Of a DNA stretch of 64,000 nt, positions 1-10,056 are shown in pieces (position 1 is the stretch's first letter; the number at the start of each line of letters is the position of its first letter). The notes beneath the pieces are model-generated. The model ran no database searches, was not told the origin of the DNA, and saw only the letters and a list, made by a program, of their open reading frames with translations. This DNA comes from Erpobdella octoculata. Lineage: Eukaryota > Annelida > Clitellata > Hirudinida > Erpobdellidae. Both the position numbers and the translations under genes were made by a program. The stretch lies in NCBI GenBank assembly GCA_963978895.1, contig OZ022246.1, forward strand, positions 22,774,758 to 22,838,757, read 5' to 3'.

Positions 1-231
1 ACATTTGGTTTCGTTTTGTTTGAATATTCTGTATATTAATGCTATTGTAGGGTTCATTATGTAATAAAATTCTAGGCATCTTGATTAGAGTTTTCTGTAA
101 TATATTAGTAATTATTTAATTGGAAAATCTGTTTGTTATTATTTACAATCGTAACAATGTCCAAGAAATGAATTACAACTCGTTTGAAATGTAATGTAGT
201 GCAGTTCGTTGGTGTAGAATGACACCCAGTT

Positions 232-234
232 TTA

Positions 235-316
<82 letters not shown>
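232..316. repeat. (TA)n microsatellite
   Basis: A run of about 85 bases of TA at the same relative position as the TA tract at 4333-4460 in the right-hand copy. The two arrays differ in length and interruptions, as expected after duplication. Confidence 0.95.
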
Positions 317-321
<5 letters not shown>

Positions 322-606
322 AATCTCTGTTGACTTTCAAAGTGACAGAGTTGAGAAGCTGCAATAATGTTAATTAATCATTAAATATTGATTTTAACGT
401 CGACGTTGAACTTCTTCAAAGGTTTAAAAGTTCTTTTTCAAAGTTTCAGAGAGTGGTGCTGCTACTGTTTGTCACTTCTTCAAGGTAATGGTTTAAAATC
501 GCCTCTGCCGCTGTGACCTGGACCTGTTTAGAGCATTACAATGATGACCTTATAATAAATTGTTTAAATACGTTAATAACACGAAAGAGAAAAAATCTGT
601 GCCCAA

Positions 607-764
607 CGTTTAGCTTCGGTTCTAAATTGGCGAGTGATCGTAGCGAGGACACGAGAAAGTGTTTGATGAAGTTGGCCTGAGCCGACCTAAGCGCTTGGTT
701 TGTTCACCTTATCTCTATCCATAAATACGGTGACGGGGGAGATGACTCGCTTTTTGAACGTCGC
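607..764 (-). pseudogene. Broken duplicate of a PDE9-type catalytic exon
   Basis: This is the counterpart of the PDE9-type exon at 4749-4895. On the minus strand it still reads MDRDKVNKPSA. A 10-base insertion near 676-685 then shifts the frame into a stop codon. An extra G in the upstream poly-G run near 735-740 breaks the frame again before the conserved Met-Asp-Arg-Asp motif. The splice acceptor (ATTTCAG) is retained. It cannot contribute an intact catalytic domain and is best read as a decayed copy that came with the segment duplication. Confidence 0.85.
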
Positions 765-1050
765 TCTGAAATTATATAAATAATAAATAAATATTCGAGA
801 CATGATACAAAATCCTCGATCCAAATCAACATAAAAAATTGGCAGATGGCGTTTCTCCTCTGCCTCTGAGGTTAGTCAAATGCTGGTAGATCATAACCTC
901 AGGAAAGATGTACACTTGTAGTAGTTAAATAACTGCAGACTCCGCCTGGCTAATTGCAAGCCAGTCCCAAGCCTGGAGAAAGGAGGAGGGAAAAGTAAAA
1001 AGGTTCAAATTCTGATCCACGACAGGAAGTACTTAAGTGCTTCCTACACG

Positions 1051-1804
1051 TAGGGCTGTAACCAGGAATTTGGAAGTGGGGGGGGGGGCAAGAACTTTTT
1101 GGGGGGGCACTGTATACATTTTTTGTTTACATAAGTTGCGCCTGCCAGTGATTTGACCCTCAAAATTAGCTTTTCGCAAAAAAACAGGTTCAGCAATTGA
1201 AATTTCAATCTTATTCTACTTTATTCTACCATATTAATTTGAATTTGAAAATATTCTGAATCAACATGAGAACTTCCTAAAGCATGTAACGAGGACGCAA
1301 ACAAACAACAAAGAAATTTATGTTAATGTGTAGTAGAGTGTTTTTGCATGCGGTCACTGTGGTAAGTCTCTTCTATTAGCATCTCTCTTTTCCTCTCTCT
1401 GTGAGCTGTGATATTCTCTAGCCATTAACTTATTTACTATTATTTAGCATATCTCATTCCTTCTCAACGTGAGCTGCCTATTCTGCTAGGCTCCTAAGTT
1501 CATTAACAGTACTCTACATGCTTGTAGCCTAGCCTTTACAGTCTCTCTTTCATTCTCTACTGGACAGCTTATTTTGCTGGTTCTTTAACTTTTCAGCATC
1601 TTTCTTTTTCTTGCCCTCTCAGTAGCTCTTTCTCTTGTATTATTATTAGAAAAATTGTGTGGTTTTATATTAGCTGGACAGCAATAAAAAAACTGGGAGA
1701 GCCTGAATGAGCTGGGGGGCCCGACCAAAACTGGGGAGGCCTGAACGAAACTGGGGGGGCCTGGGCCCCCCCGGCCCCCGGTTCCATAGCTGGTTACGGC
1801 CCTG
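1051..1804. mobile_element. hAT-type MITE with 8-bp target-site duplication
   Basis: A 754-bp element bounded by imperfect terminal inverted repeats: TAGGGCTGTAACCAG at the left, and CTGGTTACGGCCCTG at the right, whose complement is CAGGGCCGTAACCAG. Identical 8-bp direct repeats, CCTACACG, lie immediately outside (1043-1050 and 1805-1812). 8-bp target duplications and CAGGG-like ends are hallmarks of hAT transposons. There is no transposase frame, so it is non-autonomous. G-rich and C-rich blocks lie just inside the ends. It sits in the left copy of the duplicated segment only. Confidence 0.88.
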
Positions 1805-1989
1805 CCTACACGCAGCCATTAGATTCTTAAAACACCTGGTGTAAAGGACTATAAACTATTTAAAAAAAACCAACTACCAACATAATGCGGTTATTTAAAG
1901 TGAGGACTACTTTGGTTTGGCATCAACTGGCTGGGTGAATAACTCGGCACTCCTGCAATATATTTCTCTCTCTTAATATTTTATAATAA

Positions 1990-2840
<851 letters not shown>

Positions 2841-2964
2841 ATTTTGATTTTTGTATTTCCTATTTGTTGATATGTAATCTGAGAATAGTTTACAAAAATA
2901 AAAAAAAACACAATTGTGTTGAAGTCAAAAACTGAAATAGTTTTTGTAGTCATAATTAAATAGA

Positions 2965-3039
<75 letters not shown>

Positions 3040-3040
3040 T
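2965..3040. repeat. (ATT)n microsatellite upstream of the ELAV/Sxl-like gene
   Basis: About 75 bases of uninterrupted ATT ending some 65 bases before the ELAV/Sxl-like start codon. Confidence 0.95.
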
Positions 3041-3107
3041 AACCTACTATTACTCAGTAGCTCTAGTTAAATAACCTTATTTAATTTTTCAGATCTAGGA
3101 GTTGAAA

Positions 3108-4130
3108 ATGAACGCACAACTTAATAGAACCAATTTGATTGTAAATTATCTCCCACAAAATCTTACTGATAAAGATTTTCACGATATGTTCTCTAATGCT
3201 GGCAACTTGACGGCCAGTAAAATAGTGAGAGACAAAGCCACTGGTTACAGTTACGGCTTCGGATTCGTCGATTACGAAACTGAAGAAGATGCCTCCAATG
3301 CAATTAATTTACTGAATGGCTATCAGATCGCGCACAAGACTATAAAGGTATCTTACTCTCGAGTTGGGGACAACGTGAAAGGTGCCAACCTTTACCTGAG
3401 GAATTTGCCAAAGGATGTTTCAGAAGCAGACCTAGAAAGAGTTTTCAATCCTTATGGCACCATCGTTCAGGTAAGGATGTTAGCCAATCCTCAAGGTGTC
3501 CCGAAAGGCATCGGATTTGTCTTGTACGCTTCGAGAGAGCAGGCCGAAGCAGCCATGAAAGACTTGGACGGGAAGCAGCCGGTCGGTTTTAGTCAGCCGC
3601 TGAACATCAAGTTTGCCGAAGACAACAAATACAAAATGAGAGCCTCCACTGAAGCTGCAGGGCTACTGGGAAGCAACCCCAACTTTGGTACCCTGCCCTT
3701 GCCCCTGGCTGCTACTGGAAACGTGCATATTGGCACTCAAAACATTATGGAAACATTTAGCCCTGCCGGACCCATGAGGAGCCAGGTGAGAATGACCAGG
3801 TATAACCCTATAATGACCTTCACCTCGGCACCATTGGCTTACAATCCAAACGTTGTGCAAGGTCTCTCTCAGTCTGTCATAAACCACCAGGGGATTGTTT
3901 TGTTTGCTTACAACATCGGTACGGATGCGGATGATTTCTCGCTGTGGCAGATGTTTTCTCCTTTCGGAGCGGTGAAGAAGGTGAGCGTTGTAAAAGACGT
4001 CATGAAGAACCAGGGCAAAGGTTACGGTTTTGTAACAATGGCGAACTACGAAGAGGCGCTGTTTGCAATCCAGCAGTTGAACGGTTACAATTTTAACGGA
4101 AGGACACTGCAAGTTTCTTTCAAGCAATGA
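3108..4130 (+). CDS. ELAV/Hu-Sxl family RNA-binding protein, three RRMs, coding region in one exon
   Basis: It encodes 340 residues with three RNA-recognition motifs in ELAV order. RRM1 (~8-86) has RNP2 LIVNYL and RNP1 YGFGFVDY; RRM2 (~94-172) has NLYLRNLP and KGIGFVLY; after a hinge of ~90 residues, RRM3 (~262-338) has VLFAYNI and KGYGFVTM and ends LQVSFKQ, close to the ELAV C-terminus. Such proteins bind AU- and U-rich RNA and control splicing, stability and translation. RRM1-2 carry Sex-lethal-like features (TGYS in RRM1, SQPLNIKFAED at the end of RRM2), while the third RRM argues for ELAV/Hu. The first ATG is at 3108; the in-frame TTG two codons earlier is not a plausible start. A strong 3' splice site (TTTAATTTTTCAG, ending 3092) lies 15 bases upstream, so an untranslated exon or trans-spliced leader is likely. 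A spliced parent gene (retrocopy) is possible but unproven. The frame is fully intact. Confidence 0.93.
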   Translation: MNAQLNRTNLIVNYLPQNLTDKDFHDMFSNAGNLTASKIVRDKATGYSYGFGFVDYETEEDASNAINLLNGYQIAHKTIKVSYSRVGDNVKGANLYLRNLPKDVSEADLERVFNPYGTIVQVRMLANPQGVPKGIGFVLYASREQAEAAMKDLDGKQPVGFSQPLNIKFAEDNKYKMRASTEAAGLLGSNPNFGTLPLPLAATGNVHIGTQNIMETFSPAGPMRSQVRMTRYNPIMTFTSAPLAYNPNVVQGLSQSVINHQGIVLFAYNIGTDADDFSLWQMFSPFGAVKKVSVVKDVMKNQGKGYGFVTMANYEEALFAIQQLNGYNFNGRTLQVSFKQ

Positions 4131-4163
4131 AGTGAAGAAATGCTATTGTTGGGTTTATTATGT

Positions 4164-4169
4164 AATAAA
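4164..4169 (+). terminator. AATAAA polyadenylation signal of the ELAV/Sxl-like gene
   Basis: AATAAA lies 33 bases after the stop codon. The same signal is kept in the left duplicate near base 64. Confidence 0.5.
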
Positions 4170-4331
4170 ATTTTAGACATCTTAATTACAGTTTTCTGTA
4201 ATATATTAGTAATTATTTAATTGGAAAATCTGTTTGTTCTTATTTACAATCGCAACAAATGTCCAAGAAATGAATTACAACACGTTCGAAATGTAATGTA
4301 GTGCAGTTCGTTGGTGTAGAATGACACCCAG

Positions 4332-4460
<129 letters not shown>

Positions 4461-4748
4461 AATCTCTGTTGACTTTCAAAGTGACAGAGTTGAGAAACTG
4501 CAATAATGTTAATTAATCACTAAATATGGATTTTAACGTCGTCGTTGAACTTCTTCAAAGTTTCAAGAGTTCTTTTTCAAAGTTTCACACAGTGGTAGTG
4601 CTACTGTTTGTCACTTCTTCAAGGTAATGGTTTAAAATCGCCTCTGCCGCTGTGACCTGGACCTGTTTAGAGCATTACAATGTTCTAAAGTTATAATAAA
4701 TTGTTTAAATACGTTAATAACACGAAAGAGAAAAAATCTGTGCCCAAC

Positions 4749-7664
4749 GTTTAGCTTCGGTTCTAAATTGGCGAGTGATCGTAGCGAGGGCACAAGAAAG
4801 TATTTGATGAAGTTGGCCTGAGCGCTTGGTTTATTCACCTTATCTCTATCCATAAATGCGGTGACGGGGAGATGACTCGCTTTTTCAACGTCGCTCTGAA
4901 ATTATATAAATAATAAATAGATATTCGAGACATGATACAAAATCCTCGATCCAAATCAACATAAAAAAATTTGCAGATGGCGTTTCTCCTCTGCCTCTGA
5001 GGTTAGTCAAATGCTGGTAGATCATTACTTCAGGAAAGATGAACACTTGTAGTAGTTAAATAACCGCACTACATAATGCGGTTGTTTAAAGTGAGGGCCA
5101 CTATGGTTTGGTATCAACTGGCTGGGTGAATTACTCGCCACTCCTCCAATGTGTTTTTCTCTAGTGCGCTTGTTTTATCGTTTCTTTTAATATTTTTTAA
5201 TAAATACATTTATGATGAATATTCAACAAAATCATCTTCCGATGAAAATTTAGTAGAAGGCGTTCGATGCTAATAACCTGATGGAAATATTCTTCAAATA
5301 GACGAGGGGACGAATCCACGGGGACGAGCACTCTCTGCTTCTCATCTCATTCGATATGTCAGCAACTTTTATTATGACCATCATCAGCTGCAAAGAAAAG
5401 AAAAGTCGTGAGAATAAATTAATAAATGCTAATTAATTATGTCAAAACGGGTTAGAGTTTAACGAATTTGTCTACAGGTACGCTCTTTTGCTACCAGTTG
5501 CTTTAGGCGAACAGGTAAAGAAAGTGACACTGGTGATTTTCTTGTGTTTACGAAAAATTTGATTTTATTCCGCAATTTGAATGGTATATTTAAAAATGAT
5601 TTTTTTTAAATAAAAGCATCCGTTAAATATATACTTATATAAGACAAAAATCAGATCAGAATGGATTTTGATGAGTATACCTACATACGTCTTTACGTTG
5701 TCGGTGGGGTTTTTTTTACCTCTATCATGGTCTTAGAACAATCCCTTTTTATGTTTCTTGCAAATTCAGATTTGTCATTTTCACCATAAATTATGATATT
5801 CTTTAAAATAACTCAACCACGGATCCCATCCCTTCTCTACTATCCAACCTTAACCCTGGTCGCAAGACTTATAGTCACTAATATTCAGACATCTGAACCC
5901 GGACTGGTTCAACAATTTGTTTTTTTTTTTAAAGAACAACTATCATTGACAGCTACTGCTAATGATTGAATGAAAATAAACGCTGATTTACCATATTTCT
6001 GTGGTTTTCATCCTCATAGTTGAATTCGTTGAGTATTTTTGAGAAATCCGCCATTATATCATCATGCTTTGCTAAATCCGTAGCAAGGATGCACCTATAT
6101 ATAGAGAGAAATGGAAGTAAATTAGAATGAACGCGTCTCTCTGTGCAGCGCTATACAAACAAGAAGCAAAATGGCCGCGCTGGCATTAAAACATTAGATC
6201 ATTTCGTACTATAAAAACGTGCCTGATAACTCCTCTTCTAAAAGATTTGAAATCTACAGGATTGATGTTTTTCAAGATGTTGACGCCGTCATCTCGTAAG
6301 ATTCGAAAGGCAGTTGAACAGTGGTGGTTTTCGAGAGGAGAAGCATCGTTGTAAGTGATCGAAAGTTCTGTACAGGCGTTAACCTGAATTATTATGTGTA
6401 CTTTTTTTACAGTAGGTTCCGCGTAATTTGATCACTACATCGTTACTATTAGAGTTGTACTGCACGGGCTGATTTTTTTGCAGGGTTGGAAACTCGGCAC
6501 GGCCCGTTTCATCAGCCACAATCCCCCTCTTAGGCCCGGCTTGGCTCATCTTATTTAGACCTGACCCGTCCTTTTTTACAGGCCTAAAATTTCTATACTT
6601 GGCACAAAAAACCCGGTCCGACCCGTGCAGTACTCTAGTTATTATTATACAATAGAAAATCACTGGTAGATTTTTTTTAATCTTTCAAAGCGCAAACAGC
6701 AGTCACAATACAAAGGTTATCCTACGGGAGGTAGATACAGGGTCATTCGCAGCCCTAACCACTCTGAGTAGTACTCACAAAAGAACAAAGGCCAACTACT
6801 GTGTTTGATAATTTGTAAATGAAAGCTAGCGAGGCTGAACATAAACGGCACAGCATGGATCGCGGTCAAATAATAAACTAGTTCTAATACCAAGTTATTT
6901 GCATTAACCCTGAAAAGTTCTATTTATAATTATACTCATCTTACTAAAAAAAAATAACCGTTAAAGTCCTAGAATAAAACGAGGAGTATAAAGAAATAGG
7001 AGAAAAATGTCCTTGACTAGAGGAAATGTCTGAGGAAGAACTATACTCCGTAGTCGGTTACCTTTTTTGTTACGATGTCATTTTTGTCAGTTCAGTCACG
7101 CAAAATAACAGTTAAAAATAAATTTATTAAAACATCTTTACTTGAAAAGTGTTGTTATATCCTGGATGATCTAAATCATGGCAGATGGCTGAAAATATAA
7201 GAATGAAAGTGTCGAGTGAAGGCATTTTCGTTGTTAATTCCATCAGGTGGATCAGGGAATATGTCTGAAAAATATCAATTTGAAGAATAAGTTTTTTGTT
7301 TGTTAAAAATGTAATCAGCAAAATATAATGATTACTTAATATAATATAATGACGGATTGTCTCATGATAAACCCTGAAATGTGACCTACAGTTGTAATCA
7401 ATGGTTTTGTGGTTAAATACCCCAAAACCATGATGAAATAAAATGAAATAGTGAAATGCATAATACAGGAAATAAAAAGCTTAAAATTAAATTATAAATA
7501 TGACTGAAAATACATATTCCAAAGTCTCAACATCTTCGGGGACAAACAAACTTGTTGATTAAACTAACCATTTGAGTAACACAGAAGCAGTGTTTGAAGT
7601 TGTGGAACGGAACTTCATGGTAAGACAGGTAAATTCTTTTCAACCATTTTTGAATTATTGACTC
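4749..7664 (-). CDS. PDE9A-like: PDE9-type cyclic nucleotide phosphodiesterase, catalytic domain (partial)
   Basis: Six minus-strand exons with agreeing phases: 7664-7569, 7264-7142, 6383-6223, 6094-5992, 5387-5278 and 4895-4749. In order they carry VPFHNFKHCFC (catalytic histidine), ICHDLDHPGYNNTFQ (metal-binding His-Asp), YNDASPLENHHC, ILATDLAKHDDIM, KVADISNEMR (metal-binding Asp) and MDRDKVNKPSAQANFIKY (invariant Gln and the phenylalanine clamp). HPGYNNT and the MDRDK...AQ block point to PDE9, a high-affinity cGMP hydrolase. Exon 5387-5278 is 110 bases long where phases require a multiple of three: the frame reads through PWIRPL and resumes two bases later as LFEEYFHQ, so it carries a 2-base frameshift (real lesion or assembly error). 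The intron after 6223 uses a GC donor. The last exon either splices at GTTGGG (4748) or reads on to a stop at 4632. N-terminal exons are mostly not located. Confidence 0.9.
6451..6636. mobile_element. Short palindromic element with ACTGCACGGG inverted ends
   Basis: The left end reads AGAGTTGTACTGCACGGGC and the right end CCCGTGCAGTACTCTA, whose complement is TAGAGTACTGCACGGG. The interior is rich in GGCCCG/CGGCCCG blocks. Related GGCCCG-rich sequence occurs at 8585-8700, 43850-44170 and 45120-45480. This looks like a MITE inserted in a PDE9-type intron. Target duplication is not clear. Confidence 0.6.
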
Positions 7665-9884
7665 CTGTTAATCAGAAATGTTAAATTATGAAGCGCGTGA
7701 GTTTTTGCTAAAAATTAAAAACTGCATTTTTGCGTCATGCGCTGAGAGCTTTTCTATGAAAAAATTGGCCTTTTTTAGGAAAGAGAAACAAAATAAACTT
7801 CGTCGATTAATCATCACAACACTTCATTATCAAACGCACCTCTATTTTAAAATTCTGTTTTAAAGATAACTCCGAAAGCATGCATTGTAGGAAATACATC
7901 ATTTCGGATTCGTCATATTGCCAATTGTTGAATAAAATGCTTTTAAGAAGGGACCTTGTTTCTTCGTCCAATGGTTTATCTCTTCAAACGATATGAAATT
8001 AAATTTAAACATGGTTTTATTGAAAGATTTCTAACAGGTTTTACTGAAACTTTAAAAATTCTAACCTCAAAGAATCAAATTTTGTAAAAACATTGGAAAC
8101 ATGCTGGCGGTCTTTCAGTTTGGTTTGAGCAAATTCTGGCTGAGAGCTTAAATTGCAGTTGCTGCCGTCCTGCAAATGAGCTACTAAATTTTACAACCTA
8201 TTCCTCTTTTCTATTTATATATTTATTTATTTGATAATTTTTTCCGTGGCATAATGTCATTCAGATTTCTATCTTGCTCTTGTCTAAAAAGAACATTTTT
8301 TTCGACGAGCTTTCTAACTAGCAGCTACTATCGACGCTCACTTTGTTGTTTTTAGCAGACAAAAAATTTATGGATTTCCGCTCACCATCAGGTCAGAGTG
8401 AAGAGGACATTTGGCACCGTTTCCACTGTTTAGAAGATATGACACACCGTTGCAGTTTTTCAGTCTGAAATTATTTGCACGTTCTAAATCTTTTCTATTT
8501 TTCATCTATATACTTGTGCGTTTTAAAAGTTTTTTTTTTATTAGAAATCTGCACGATCCAGATTGAGTTTTTTTTTTTTAAAGTTATCTGAGTGGGCCGG
8601 GCCAAGGCTTTTGTGCAAAATATAAGGATTTTAGGCTTGTAAAAATGGACCGGACCAGGCCGTGAAAAATCGGCCAGTTCAAGACTGTAGTTTTTACATT
8701 AATACCTATCCCCCGATCTTGAGAAATTTAGGGGAAAATGGCAGAGTTTAAATTTAATCAATTAAAAAATAATTAGATTGCATGCAAGTTTTAATTTTTT
8801 TCGTCTTATAAGTAATCTACCGAACCTTTTCTTGAAATGATTTTCAGTCGTTTCGAGCGGCTCACAAGCGTCTGCAATTTTGACGAAGAATAAATTTGCA
8901 TCGAGAAAATTTCGGTGATTTAAAATGAAGCGCTATATCAATTTGACACTGCAGCGGATGCTTGACAATTGACCGGAAAAAACCTAAAAAATTGTCATAT
9001 CGAATTGATGTTGGGAAAGTCTTACCGAATTCCTGTTTAGATGGAAATGATTTAGAAATATTTCCATGGTGGTTCAGGATTCTCATGAAATCTGCTTGGT
9101 TGTTATCGCATTCGGTTCTCACCGGATCTATAAACGATGTTCAAAAAAGCAAATTTGTTAATCCTTTGTTGTTCCCAGAAAGATCAACGCTAAAACTAAG
9201 CTGTTCTGCAAATATAATCTTGAATGAACCGACTTAAACTTCTCGCACGAAATATCGTTCGTAACAGCAGCACGAACCCAATAAACTTCTAATAATAATA
9301 ACAATAGAAAATATTTAAGTGTTTTGTAATTTGTTACCTTTGCAATGATTCATTCTAATGTCGTTTCGAAGTTACGAGGAATAATAATTAAAAGCAATAA
9401 TACACATCAAGCCATTTTATAAAGCAACCGAATGAAGTGCTTGACCAGTTCTATCTGGTTCGGTTTGGAGAGCAAGACTATTGAAAGGTTGAACAACAAG
9501 AAAGTAGCTAGCTCAGCTTGTATTCAATTTGTGTACAATCAATGTACGAATATAACATTTTGAGTGGGTATACTTATTGAAGATACCACACCTTTTTCAG
9601 AACATAGTTAATTAATCGTTTAGTCGATATAATTACTAGTCAATGTAATTATTAATGAATCTAGTAAAGCTTAACTTATGTTAATCGTTCGACTTCGGTG
9701 TATATAGACAGATATATATACAGAGAGAAAGAAAGAGAGCTGGTAGGTACGATCGGGCTATTCTGTAAAGAAAGAGGTCGTCTCAAAACCTTTTGATTAG
9801 TTCACCTGTTTACTATTTATTACTCCACCACAATAACCCTGGGGGATTGTAGTGTCAGATGTATTTACTGTATTTATACTTTAC
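7665..9884. other. Presumed PDE9-type intron; no further exon recognised
   Basis: I searched the minus strand for the missing segment between the N-terminus and the KWL block of the catalytic domain and found none with both a frame and splice sites. Another GGCCCG-rich repeat fragment lies at 8585-8700. Small open frames at 8862-9237 on both strands show no family motif. Confidence 0.5.
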
Positions 9885-10056
9885 GAGTTTGCAGCATTTA
9901 ATGTGTTCATCAATCAGGAACGTCGTGTGCACTCTTCGGCGGTTTTGACCAATTTCTTGATAGAACCACTTTAGCCGGTCCGTGACTCTTTCGGCTCTAA
10001 AGACTTGAAGATACGAGTAGCCGTCAGCTGAGAAAAGCTGTTTTGTAACGGCTGAC
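9885..10056 (-). CDS. Probable coding exon, possibly an upstream PDE9-type exon
   Basis: A 172-base minus-strand stretch is open and flanked by a good acceptor (TTTTAATTTCAG before 10056) and donor (GTAAAG after 9885). It begins in phase with one leftover base and ends in phase 0. It encodes 57 residues, starting SAVTKQLFSADGYSYLQV and later DRLKWFYQEIGQ. The start weakly recalls the PVAIKQLSAG segment of the PDE9A N-terminal region, and the strand matches the PDE9-type exons downstream, so a PDE9 upstream exon is the favoured guess. The family is not otherwise recognised. Confidence 0.4.

Noticed and set aside
8390..8470. Plus-strand peptide EDIWHRFHCLEDMTH, reminiscent of a PDE N-terminal catalytic segment
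   Set aside because: Wrong strand for the PDE9-type exons and no splice sites in register; similarity is only a few residues.
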